Below, one piece after another: positions 1-10,388 of a stretch of DNA of 64,000 bases. The position numbers were made by a program, and so were the translations under genes. Each line of letters begins with the position of its first letter. The first letter of the stretch is position 1. The notes under the pieces were generated by a model. That model was not told where the DNA came from. It saw nothing but the letters and a program-made list of their open reading frames with translations, and ran no database searches. The DNA is from Typha latifolia (lineage: Eukaryota; Streptophyta; Magnoliopsida; Poales; Typhaceae). Location of the stretch: contig CM034104.1 of assembly GCA_019914945.1 (NCBI GenBank), forward strand, positions 10,404,046 through 10,468,045, in the 5' to 3' direction.

Positions 1-479
1 AGTTCTCAGTAAGTTACCTAAGCTCCTATTAACTACTTCAGTTTGCCTGTCAGTTTGTGGGTGGAAAGCAGTTGAATATTGAAGCTTAGTTCCCATCTTA
101 TGCCATAGGGTTTTCCAAAAATAACTAGTGAATTTTACATCCCTATCTGATACAATAGTTTTTGGTAGCCCGTGCAACTTAACGATTTTGTCAAAATAGA
201 TTTTAGCAACTCGAGAGGCGTCAAAAGTTCGGGAACAGGGTATAAAGTGGGCCATCTTTGAAAATCGATCCACCACCACAAGAACGGAATCATGCTTTCG
301 GGTAGTCTTTGGAAGTCCAAGTACGAAGTCCATACTAACGTCTTGCCAAGGGCAATTAGAAACCGGTAAAGGCATGTACAATCCTATATTTTGCTTTCGC
401 TGCTTAGCGAGTTGACATGCATGACATTGACTAACAAGTCTCATAACATCTCTCTTTAAGCTTGGCCAGAAAAATCGAT
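1..479 (-). pseudogene. Ty3/gypsy integrase, truncated by window edge
   Basis: The minus strand encodes an H2C2 zinc-binding segment (CHACQLAKQ) and then the integrase catalytic core, with MDFVLGLP (first catalytic Asp), VVVDRFSKMAHFIPC, the second Asp in VSDRD and FHPQTDRQTE near the third acidic residue. No stop is seen in the visible part. The C-terminal domain lies to the left of base 1. Confidence 0.88.
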
Positions 480-1130
480 GTTCCGTAGCTTTAATAGTTT
501 TTGCGTGCCCAAAATGTCCAGCTAAACCCCTAGCATGCAATTCCCAAATTAAAAATTCCCTTAACGAGGTGCTGGGAATGCATAACCTTCGGGACTTAAA
601 TAGATAGCCATCCTGCAAGATGAAACCATCTTTTTCTTGAGTCGCTTCATCGCTTAATAAATTGTAAACTTCATGAAAATCCGGACATGATTCATATTCA
701 GTTTTGATTTTATCAAATCCTATTACTTCTGCGTTCATCCTTGAAAGAAGAATCATGCGACGACTTAGTGCATCAGCTGCTTTGTTGTCTGCTTCGGACT
801 TGTGTCACAAGGTGTACGTATAGTCCTGGAGAAATTCGACCCACATATCGTGTCTAACATTAAGCTTCTTCTGGGAGTTAAGGTAGCGAAGAGCTTCATG
901 GTCAGAGAAGATTACGAATTTTTGAGGAAGCAAATAATGCCTCCAGTGGCGAAGAGATTGAACCACAACATAAAATTCCTTATCGTAAGTGGTATATCGT
1001 TGTCTAGTTTCATTCAGCTTTTCACTAAAGTAGGCAATCGGATGGCCCTCTTGGCTCAGGATTCCCCCTATACCAACTCCAGAAGTGTCACAAGTGACCT
1101 AAAAAACTTTAGTAAAATCGGGGAGTCGCA
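480..1130 (-). pseudogene. Ty3/gypsy RNase H and tether region
   Basis: Minus-strand translation gives motifs of the gypsy RNase H domain, such as GILSQEG, IAYFSEKLNETRQRY, FSDHEALRYL and ADALSRR. This is followed by the linker with HARGLAGHFG that precedes the integrase zinc finger. The catalytic Asp of SDHEAL and the Asp of ADALSRR are visible. The frame differs from that of RT, so the polyprotein is broken. Confidence 0.82.
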
Positions 1131-1873
1131 TGACAGGGGCTTCCACTTAAATTCACCTTTCTTGAGGTATTTTGTTATTGGAGCCATAATGGTACTAAAC
1201 CCTTTGATGAACCGACGATAGAAGGTAGCGAGTCCATGAAAACTTCTCATGTCTCTTATGGTACGGGGTTCATGCCACTCTTTAATAGCTTTGACCTTAT
1301 CAGGGTCAGCAGACACTCCTTCAGATGAAACAATGAAACCCAAGAAAACAACTTTGTTTGTCAGAAACATACATTTCTTAGGGTTTGCATTCAGTTGCTC
1401 TCTCCTCAAGACAGCGCAGACTTGACGAAGATGATCTATATGTTGCTCCCGAAATCGACTATAGATAAGGATGTCATCAAAGTATACGACTAAAAATTGT
1501 CCCATAAGGGGTCGTAATATTTGAGTCATCACTCTCATGAAAGTACTCGGAGCATTAGTTAAGCCAAAAGGCATAACTGTCTATTCTATTCATATAATCC
1601 ATCTTTTGTTTTAAACGCAGTCTTCCATTCATCGCCAGGGCGTATACGGATTTGGTGATAGCCACTTTTTAAATCTATCTTTGAAAAGATCGTGGTCTTT
1701 GCCATCATGTCCAGCATGTCATCCAAACGAGGAATGGGGAAATGGTATTTTACTGTTATTCGATTAATAGCGCGGCTGTCGACGCACATACGCCAGGTTC
1801 CATCTTTCTTTGGCGTTAACAATGCAGGAACTGTGCAAGGGCTTAGGCTTTCCTTCAGAAAGTCTTTTTTCAA
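1068..1873 (-). pseudogene. Ty3/gypsy reverse transcriptase, frame-disrupted
   Basis: The first segment (1873-1586) carries RT palm motifs including [11 protein letters not shown] and [17 protein letters not shown]. The second segment (1574-1068) carries [16 protein letters not shown] and the catalytic YFDD box in [12 protein letters not shown]. Between them, at about 1575-1590, an in-frame stop and a frame change break the gene in a normally conserved stretch. Another break at 1068 separates RT from RNase H. Confidence 0.92.
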
Positions 1874-1885
1874 TAACTCGTCAAC

Positions 1886-2600
1886 TTACCCTTTGAGTTC
1901 AGCGTGTTCAGTTGGGTTAAGTCTGTAATGAGGCAAGTTAGGAAGAGATGCACTCGGGACGAAATCGATAGCATGTTGAATATCTCTCATTGGTGGCCAT
2001 TCATCCGGGAGATCCTCTGGAAAGACATCCGAGAATTCCTCAATCACAGCAGTGGCTTTAAAAAGAATCGATTCACTAGGCTCATTCAAAATTTCTCGAA
2101 CAACAAGAATCATAATAGGAGTTCCTTTACTCATCTCGCGTTCAATGCTTCTCGCACTAATCAAGCTGACTTTATTGTCTGAGTGGATGGGATCAGACTT
2201 CTTTTCCATCTTACCACCTCTAGGCTGCGATGGAAGAATCTTGATTTTCTTACCCTCGTGTTCAAACATGCAGATATTTGAACGACCATAAATATGCACA
2301 TCATTATCAAATAGCCAAGGTCTTCCAAGGATGATTTGACCCACATCCATGGTCAATACATCGCACCATATTTTATCCTTATAAGTCGTGAATTCAATTG
2401 GAACCAAACATCGCTCTTTTATTTCCAGCGTGGTTGAATTGATCTACGAAACCTTGTAAGAATTAGGATGGGAAACCACTCTCAGGTTTAGTTTTGAAAT
2501 AATGGTGGAGGACACGGCATTTATACAGCTGCCACTATCCACAATTACTTTACAATTTTTACCTCTAATTTTCGTGAACGTGTGGAAAATGGAGCTGCGC
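1886..2600 (-). pseudogene. Ty3/gypsy aspartic protease and protease-RT linker
   Basis: The minus strand near 2540-2570 encodes VDSGS, matching the retroviral-type protease active site D-S/T-G. The following frame to 1886 contains ILGRPWLFDNDV, the usual C-terminal protease signature of gypsy elements, and ends with DLPDEWPPMRDIQHAIDF, the linker before RT. A stop near 2446 interrupts the frame. Sequence between the zinc knuckle and the active site is shorter than usual, which suggests an internal deletion. Confidence 0.82.
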
Positions 2601-2856
2601 CTCAATTAAACTTATTTTATCCACAATTACTGTCCATAGCCTTGGCACTTATAGCATTTGACCCGAGGATTAATCTTAGAAAAGTCTTTCTCAATGTTTT
2701 TACCTTTGTATTCTACCTTGGATTGTGAAGGGCTAGGGGTAGATCGATTAAAAGATTGACTGGTAGATTTGGCTTGATGAGGACCTGTGGAGGATTTATA
2801 AATTTGAGGTCTTGTTTCATAATTTCTTGGGATGTGGTTAGATCTAGACTCCAGTC

Positions 2857-3675
2857 TTAAACTAAGCTGTAGGCCTTTTCCAAAGTATCAACATTACGAG
2901 CAAAAAGTTCACTTCTCAATTCTTCACGTAGGCCAGCCCTAAATCTGGACAAGATTTGCATAGGGGTTTCTGATTCGATCACGCTACACCGAACAAGCAA
3001 TTCATCAAAGGCTGCAACGTAATCCTTAGTTGACTTACTCCCTTGGATAAGTCGGTTCCATTTGTCTAGAAGCTTATGGTAATAGGACAATGGGAGATAT
3101 TTACGTTTTAGTTCATTTTTTATGTCAACCCAAATTTCAATTGGAAGCTCACCCCTAATCTCACGAAGAGTCTCAACGTTGGTCCATTATTGATTTGCTT
3201 TCCCAGTCAATTCCATGGCAGCAAACCTGACTTTACGGATTTCCGACATATCATACCATTTAAAGTAACGGTCCATGTCTTTGATCCAATCCAAGAAGTG
3301 TTGTGGATCTAGACGACCATCAAACATCGGAGCATCAATTTTAATGCTTCGAAGGTACCGTTCATCAGGATCTCGCTCATTCCCTTGAAAATGTTGACGA
3401 GGTAAAGGAGTGGGAGATTCACCACATTCAAGGTCAGGGCGGTGATTATTTTGAGGAGCGGTGTGCTCACGGGGTCTTTCTACCCTATATAGTCGCTCAT
3501 CGGTCACCCGTTGATACCCAAGCAAAGTATCTTGAGTATCTCTGACTTGTTGAGCTAAGGTACCTAGTTGTCCCATAATGTCATCGAGCTTCTTACTAAG
3601 TTCGGGATCTATACTGCTAATGCTGGACTCACTAGAATCACTGAGGAGATAAGCCTTACCTCTACGTGTTGGCAT
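2857..3675 (-). pseudogene. Ty3/gypsy gag (retrotransposon capsid), interrupted
   Basis: The frame opens with ATG at 3675 and has a coiled-coil-like N-terminus, then a gag core with the motif FDGRLDPQHFLDWIKDMDRY typical of plant gypsy gag. A stop at 3187-3189 splits it, and the same frame resumes to a second stop at 2857 (segment containing RFRAGLREELRSELF). Downstream on the minus strand, around 2640-2670, lies CYKCQGYGH, a CCHC nucleic-acid-binding knuckle. Gag would form the virus-like particle. This copy is disrupted and is presumed non-functional. Confidence 0.88.
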
Positions 3676-5564
3676 ACACTAACATCCAATGAGTGAGTTA
3701 TGTATTGCTTTATATATTTTATATATATATATATATCCCTTTTTCTATCTTTTTAATTTTATGCTTGCTAATTTAAATAAAATTAAATAATGTTCTAATC
3801 TAATGGAATGCAGACGTCTCCTATATTTAATCCAAATACAAATGTCTTAATCTAAATGATATGAGATGATATGCTATGCAATCAAGAAAATCTTAAAAAT
3901 GAATACTTAATTGAATTTAGATTTTCTGTTCAGGAGATTCAAAAACTAATGTCAAGACTTAATGGTTTTTAAACAAAAGTTGCATTTAATAAATGCCAAA
4001 CCCTTTAAATTTCTTTCCAAAAATTAACATAATACTAATATTCTATTTGGCACAGTTCATCTCTTAATATCATCTATGTAGTCTCTCCCTCACTATATGT
4101 GGACAGCAGGAATTAATAAAAGTTTAGAGATGATACTAGAAAAGAATGGCCCAAAAATATTTAATACATTGAAAAGAGCATATACCTGACCATCTGAGGA
4201 AAAAATAATTGAAATTAATTAATTTGTTTTCAGCCTTCTTCTTCCTCCCCTCTTCGTCCATAATGTGTTGTTGTACAAGTCCTTCCCGTCAATATTAGCA
4301 ACGTCGGCAGCGAAGTCCGAGGCGGGGCAAAATCGTGGCAGTGTTGAGGCAGCAGCGACAGGAAAGGGCTAAGGCTTGGTGTGAGGTGAGGGGGAGGTTG
4401 GGGATGAAGTTGGGTAACGGGTTGTGGGTTTAGTCTAACAGGGTTTGGGTTTTAGACTAAAAGGATTTGGAGCTGATTTAAAGGGGTTGGCTTCAAGTTA
4501 GGAAGGGAATTCGAAAATTAGAAATATTGGACGGAGAAGAATTAGGAAAGATAGGATTTGTTGGGATGTTGAGAAGAAATAGGAAATTTGGTAGGAAGTT
4601 TAGGAAAGATAGGATTTGTTGGGATGTTGAGAAGAAATAGGAAATTTGGTAGGAAGTTTAGGAAAGATAGGATTTGTTGGGATGTTGAAAAGAAATAGGA
4701 AATTTGGTAGGAAGTTTAGGAAATATAGGATTTGTTAGGATGTTGAAAAGAAATAGGAAATTTGGTAGGAAGTTTAGGAAAGATAGGATTTATTAGGATG
4801 TTGAGAAGAAATAGGAAATTTGGTACGAAGTTTAGGAAAAGAAGGAATTAGTTGGGATTTAATAAAAATTAAGAGCCAAAAATGAAAATTTTTGAAAATT
4901 TGAAACACTGAATTTTTTTTTTTGCAGCAAAAGAGACGTGCTGTTTTCTCTTTTTTTCAATCTAAAAATATAAAAATAAAGATGAAACAGTAGATCACTA
5001 AATAATGCAACAATAATTACTTTTTGAAGGATTTGGGATCTTACGCGGTGGTGATTCCGCGATGACAACAAATTCTCTTTGTTCCTCGTCGACGGTAATT
5101 TCCTTGCTCGTCGTACGCCCGTTTCTTGACGGTCCGGTGTTCGTGGAGCGATTGGTTGTGCGACGAATAAATGTGGAGTGGCGTAGAACCCGTGAGGAGG
5201 GACATCCATAAACTCAGATACTAAAATGATGCAAAACGTGGTGGGGAAAGATGAAATAGGAAAATAAGAAGGGAAGGAATGAGGTTTCACACCTCCACCC
5301 TAAGAAGTGGTTTCACACCAAAATCCTCTAAAGAATAAATCACATAAACTTTCATTAAGTTCTAAAGAAAATATAACGGGTCTATATATAGACCTACAAT
5401 GGAATTAAGCAAAAAACACTCTACATAAGAAATAAATAAAAGACACCCTAAATAAATAAAAATCAACAAACCAATTCCCTATAGGAGGGATCATCAACTG
5501 TCGGCGCCTCCTGCGCTGGTACACACGCCATCGCGTCCTATCAGTGATGCCCGCATCACATATA
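3676..5564 (-). other. Gypsy 5' leader / LTR-like noncoding stretch
   Basis: No gene is seen here. Position directly upstream of gag and a TATATATA run near 5385-5392 on the minus strand suggest this is the element's leader plus part or all of its 5' LTR, but no TG...CA boundary or primer-binding site could be fixed. It holds a TA microsatellite (about 3717-3738) and the 58-bp repeat array listed separately. ORFs inside (for example 4859-5290) show no family resemblance and are treated as chance. Confidence 0.4.
4543..4860. repeat. 58-bp tandem repeat, five full copies plus a partial
   Basis: A 58-base unit beginning TAGGAAAGATAGGATTTG recurs with starts at 4543, 4601, 4659, 4717, 4775 and a partial copy at 4833. 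Copies differ by only a few bases, so the expansion is fairly recent. It lies in the presumed leader or LTR of the gypsy element. Confidence 0.95.
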
Positions 5565-5572
5565 CCTGTATT

Positions 5573-6053
5573 TAGGGAGCTCGACTTGACTCGAAAAGGA
5601 GAATACCCCAACTAAAGACGAGCTGACTAATAGGGGCTTGAGCTCAGCTCGCCCATGTATCAAGTTGGCTTAGCTCGGCTCGAATGGTTCGTATCTAAAA
5701 TATTATATATTAATTTATTTTGAGTGCACATCATAATAGTGTAAGAGCTTAGCCATAAAGCCATTTCAAATTTATTATTATCTGATGTGGGACTAAAAGT
5801 GGATCTTAATTTTAAAAAGTAACATACTACCATAACATATGTAGTAAGCAGGATTCGAACCCATGCATCGAGTAATAGATAAAGCATTCTAACCAACCAT
5901 GCTAGAATGACCTTAATTAAAATAGTTGAAGTAAATATACAGAATATATATTTCGAGCTAATTCGAGCTGGTCAGCTCGGCTCAATTAAGTTTTAAACGA
6001 GCCGAGCCAAGCTCACGAGTCTTGCGACTCAGTGAGCTTTTTTGGCAAGCCTA
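5573..6053. mobile_element. Non-autonomous hAT-type MITE with 8-bp target duplication
   Basis: The 481-bp element starts TAGGGAGCTCG and ends GGCAAGCCTA. It is flanked by identical 8-bp direct repeats CCTGTATT at 5565-5572 and 6054-6061, the hAT target-duplication length. Subterminal DNA is rich in GCTCGGCTCG-type motifs on both sides. It has no transposase. A tRNA-like segment lies inside. Confidence 0.82.
5841..5912 (-). other. tRNA-like relic (pol III A/B-box-like) inside the MITE
   Basis: The minus strand contains GGTTCGAATCC (5851-5861), an exact tRNA T-arm/B-box sequence, and upstream TAGCATGGTTGG (5893-5904), resembling an A box, at tRNA-like spacing. The T stem pairs poorly and no acceptor stem closes, so it is not a working tRNA gene. 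It may be a tRNA-derived SINE head captured by, or inserted in, the MITE. Confidence 0.5.
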
Positions 6054-6061
6054 CCTGTATT

Positions 6062-6907
6062 ACATGCAAGATTTTAGGTTTGTATTGTTAATATTTATAG
6101 TATAGGGTACAAAGTTCAAAGTTTCAGTTTAGTTTTGGTCCCTCAAACAAAGACAGGATGTTCTCTTTGTAGTTTCGGCCATTCGGCTCTGGTTTCTACT
6201 GTTTTAGTTTCATTCTTTCTCTAATATATAAAAAAGATTGAAAGAATTCTAAGAAATGGGAAAATGGCAGAGAATCCCAGAAAGGCAAAAGAAATTAGGA
6301 ATTTTATATTACTCACTTAGCATGAATCCATGATGAAATATCTTTTGCTTTGAAGTAATTCAGGATGACAAATGGGAAAATGGCATAGGATTTCAGAAAA
6401 ATCAAAGAAAATATGAAAATTTATAATATCCACTTAGCATGATGAAATATCTTTTGAAACCAATTAGAACTCTGGAGTGAATTATGCAAATACTAAATAG
6501 GAGTACAACTGCCGCTTGTAGTAGTGGTGCAGGCACAACAATCATTTGCTAGTAGCAAGATCTTCCAGCTCTATGCAGAAAAGGAGCAATTTACACTTAT
6601 TTATTGAGTAAAAAAACAATAGAATGAACTCTTAATTTAAAACGAAAAAGGATGTTCCATATATTCTAATCATGAGAGAGTTATAGAGAAGGGTCACTAT
6701 AATTTGATAGTACTTTGTTGAATGTGCAACTGACTATCTATTTATACATACCATCTTAAAACTACTTTTGTAGTAAATCATTTTAGTCAGTTTCTGTAGA
6801 CACTTGCTGTACTTATTTGCATTTATGGATGTTGACGACTTCTAGAGGTTGTGGATTGTTCATGTCAGAACATTTCTCCTGTATTGAATAGTGTATACTC
6901 TGTGTAG
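6062..6907. other. Noncoding, probably intron of the RECA3-like gene
   Basis: AT-rich DNA with no exon recognised. Because the next block (6908) begins with a splice acceptor in the middle of a RecA domain, this stretch is most simply part of an intron whose 5' exon lies further left, beyond the MITE and gypsy insertions. This is inference. Confidence 0.4.
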
Positions 6908-8293
6908 ATTAGAACAAAGTTAAGATCAAGTCAAGGTTTTGGAGAAAACAGTGAGGTCACTTGCGGTGGTAATGCATTAAAGTTCTATGCGGCAATACGG
7001 ATGAGAATTTCAAGAAGAGGTTTGATACACAATGAAGACAAGGTACCCTCTCTAAAACAAAGCTACCTATGTTAACATGTTTCTTCCTTTAGTGAGAAAT
7101 CTTCTTGATAATGAATTTATTTATATTGAACTTACACATTATTATCTTAGAGTAAGATATTTATTTCTATGAAGTATGTTTTGCCTAGAAAGGATTATTA
7201 TGTTACAACCATGGATTCCAGTTTCGACTTATACTGAGACGGATCTGCTGATCACGATCTTGACCCGAAACCTGATAGATTGGTTTTTCAGTCTGGTATA
7301 GGCCAGCTTCGACCGCATCGGCCAAGTAAGATCAGTCATATCAGTCAAAACTCAGGCTGAAACGAATCTTTATAAAGATTCAGGTTAAATCTAAAATGGT
7401 TTGACCTAGGAGACATCAGTAATTAATATCCTCAATTGCCTTCTTTTTAAGTTTTCAACTTTTATTCTCTATCTCTCACAAACATTCTCCTCTCACCTTA
7501 TACACTTCACTGAGCTCTAACTAGTTCATGGCTGATCTCCTAAAACCCTTCCTGTGTTCACCAATTTATTCTAATAGATGTTTAAAAACTTCTCTTTGTA
7601 TCGTGCATTACTGTTGCCCCATAGTTAATCTTTCATTTTGGAGAAGTTTGGAACTTCTTTTCATTGTGTTAGTAGTATGATTATAATATTCACCGGTTCT
7701 TAGTACTTTAAATTTCCAGAGTATGCTTACACCTTTATGTAATAGAGCCTAACTCAATCAAACAGTCTTACCATAACTGCAACCTTGGCCTAATGTTTAC
7801 TTTATGCCATTACAAATATAAGTTCTTACCTCGTTGCGAAGATCTCTTTTTCTAGCTTAATTTTCTGGAGCTAAAAAATGAGTTTATGTCATTTCTTGGA
7901 TTTCTTTAATCTATCAATATTCTTATTCTACTTGTTGCTTTTGTTCGCGATGTTCAGTAAGCATAGTAAGAGAACATTTATTCTGCCAGTGTTGCTGGTT
8001 TTCAGGTAACTGGCCTCAGCATATCAGTGCAAATCATGAAAAATAAACTAGCTCCTGCAATGAGGAAAGCTAATCTGGATATAAGATTTGGAAGGGGTAT
8101 TTGCCATGAGGCTGAGGTTCTGGAGATGGCTTCTTCTCGTGGAATTATTGTGAGGGAAGAAAATGGATACTGGATGAAAGGAAAATTTTTCAAGGACCAG
8201 TTAGAAGCTGAACAGTTTCTAGTCGAAAATAGTGCTGTTACAGATGAACTTGTTGGTGTCTTAAGAGAACAGCTATTTGAGATGACATCGTAA
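6908..8293 (+). CDS. RECA3: RECA3-like mitochondrial RecA recombinase, last two exons
   Basis: Exons: 6908-7042 and 8006-8293, with a phase-0 intron (AAG|gtaccc ... ttttcag|GTA); the first exon follows a tgtag acceptor. The peptide contains EVTCGGNALKFYAAIRMRI, the RecA core C-terminal signature, then VQIMKNKLAP and a RecA C-terminal domain ending REQLFEMTS before TAA at 8291. The VQI/VKNKLAP segment and the Q-L-F-K/E-M ending resemble plant RECA3, a mitochondrial strand-exchange protein that suppresses recombination between short repeats in mtDNA. The Walker A and B exons are not in the window, so the 5' part must lie left of base 1 or be lost. Exon frames and splice sites are intact, which argues for a living gene rather than a fragment. 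RECA2 is the main alternative. Confidence 0.8.
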
Positions 8294-8400
8294 GATGCCT
8301 TGAGTTAGAATCTGAAGGTTAGATATTTTAAATGGCAGGGGCAGCCTCTTGCATTAAATGCCTTTGGGGACTTTATGATGAGAATGGTAAACATTGCATG

Positions 8401-8545
8401 AATGTTCAATAGGGTGCAATACCACTGAAAGGAAGTGCAGTTGCAGGTTACGAGATTTGATGATTATCACTTAATGTTCAATAGGGTGCAATACCACTGA
8501 AAGGAAGTGCAGTTGAAGGAAGTGAAATTTATGAGATTTGATGAT
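8401..8545. repeat. 72-bp tandem duplication in the RECA3-like 3' flank
   Basis: The block starting AATGTTCAATAGGGTGCAAT at 8401 recurs at 8473 with small differences (second copy has extra bases near GAAGGAAGTGAA). It lies about 110 bases after the stop codon and is probably in the 3' UTR. Confidence 0.85.
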
Positions 8546-10388
8546 CATCAATTACTCCAAGAGCCTAACTCTGGTCTTCACAAGCTATTAGAGCTTCTGA
8601 TTCTTGATATCATCAAATTGCCGATGATGGATTAAGAGGGTCATTCTAATTTGTTTGGATGAGAGAGGGCCACACAATTTAATATCCGGCTAGAAAAGTA
8701 CCTTTTGTTTGTAATTTCATGTATGTTTATTTTACTTGATTTCAGTTTCGGTGTATCTATAAGACTAATGACATAGTCATGCTCATAGTTTCATCGGCCA
8801 AATGCGATTTCAGTTAAATGTGAGCAATGACATCAAATCCAGGATCTGTTTTTGTGCTTTATTTCCATTTAAGTGAATCAAATATGAGAGGAGATGATTA
8901 AGGGCATCAAAACTTCAGTACCACCATATCATTACATGCCTTTGTGAGCCTCCTGTGTTAGATGATTTAACTTCAATCAAAGTCAACTTTATCTTCGTAA
9001 TCTGAAAGTTGACTGGTCTTATAATTTAGATAAACTGGTGCACTGACTGGTTCTACAAATATTACACACACTGCAGTACACAATTGTTTGATAGCTGAGT
9101 TCCTTTGAGTAGATGCTATATTGTGTAACACTCAAATAAGCAGCGGATGAGCAAGGAGTCAGAATCTGTCGTGTTTAGAGAAATTATTTTCAGCTTAGCT
9201 TTCGGTAAAAAAATATGTTCACATAGTACCAGAGCAGGAGTTATATAAATTTAATTTCTTCGAAGAATCATAAAAAAAGAATATCAAGAGATCTTTGTAC
9301 CTTTTCTTGCTGGTCTATTTTGAAGAATTGAAGATTTGGCCAGTTTATTTATTTGTGGAATGAAGTCAATTCTAGATGAAGTTATTCTAATTTTTAATAC
9401 CAGTATAAATTATTCTATTTTTTGGTTGAATACTAGTATAATGAGTAATAATTATATTTGAGGTGATATAAAATTAATATTAAAATAATGAAAAATAATA
9501 AATTTGTATTGGGATTTGGTGATATTTTAAACTAAATGACAAAAATACTCTTAATTGGATGTAGAGTACTAGTAATTAGTAATGCCTAATCTAGAGGCAA
9601 AATAGTAATTTGGGTTATTATTAAATTTACTTTTAGTTGTATGGAATAAAAGGAGAGAGAATGATAAATTAGTATACCAAAAAAAGTTTAAGTTATTATT
9701 TAGTTAGTATACCAGAATAAAAAGACTTATTTAAAAAAATATATATTCCTATTTCAAAAGTGACCGAGCTAAAAGAAGAAACATAATTATGAATACTATA
9801 GCAGTGTTCTCTTCTGAGGTTTTTTCGAGAATTACATTAGTTATTCTTATCTTGATTAGATTTTTAGGTGAAGGCATAAGCAAAAGCCAAAAGATGGCCA
9901 ATGGAACAGTGCTCAAATAATTAAATGGGTTCATGGTGTATAAGTATACTCCCGGTTCAAATTATAATGGTATCGATTAAATTGGGATATTATTAAGTTC
10001 TCACTTCTCTCAACAGATAAAAATATACCCCTCCGCCGGATGAAGTTATTTTAAGGTCAAAGCCTAGATGATCCATATGTAAATAGTGAAATCAGGAAGA
10101 GAAGAATCCCTTCCTTCTGGGAAAAAAATAGGAAAGAAAATCAGTTTTCAGATGTAAAAGAAAAATAATAACTCAATACTTATTTTATATATGATTGTCA
10201 CAGTTAGACAATGTCATTATTTACTAGTCATAAAATTAGCTACTAAACCATATTGCAAAACCACAACCCACACAGAAGTTGAGAAAACTTTTATGGGTTA
10301 TTTACATTAACAGCTAATGACAAAGAACAGACTTGCACCTCTCACTGGAAGAAAATTGACATCATGCTTCAGGATGCATTCTCCAGAG
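8546..10388. other. Intergenic region between RECA3-like and IQD genes
   Basis: The two genes converge here. The DNA is AT-rich with no supported gene. It contains the MITE copy at about 9400-9740. The final part near 10250-10388 is probably the IQD 3' UTR. Confidence 0.5.
9400..9740. repeat. MITE family A, copy 1
   Basis: The right end (AGTATACCAGAATAAAAAGACTT, in part) and interior resemble, in inverted orientation, the segment at about 62785-62945, with shared stretches such as CATTCTCTCTC followed by ATTC/TCATACAACT and TACTATTTTGCC. A third related copy lies at about 43215-43384. Both ends carry A/T-rich inverted sequences with a GTATACTAA core. Exact ends and target duplication were not resolved. 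Confidence 0.6.

Larger units (their letters stand above)
1..3675 (-). mobile_element. Ty3/gypsy LTR retrotransposon, gag-pol region, partial and decayed
   Basis: Reading on the minus strand from about 3675 down to the window edge, the order is gag, CCHC zinc knuckle, aspartic protease, reverse transcriptase, RNase H, integrase. Integrase after RT/RNase H is the Ty3/gypsy order. Several in-frame stops, a frame change in RT and an apparent deletion after the zinc knuckle show that this copy cannot encode a full polyprotein. The integrase continues past base 1, so the 3' end and 3' LTR are outside the window. Confidence 0.93.

Noticed and set aside
802..1221. Plus-strand ORF of 139 codons
   Set aside because: It lies antisense to the gypsy RT/RNase H region and has no independent signature.
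5841..5912. A functional tRNA gene
   Set aside because: The B box is exact but the T stem has mismatches and no acceptor stem pairs, so it is kept only as a tRNA-like relic.
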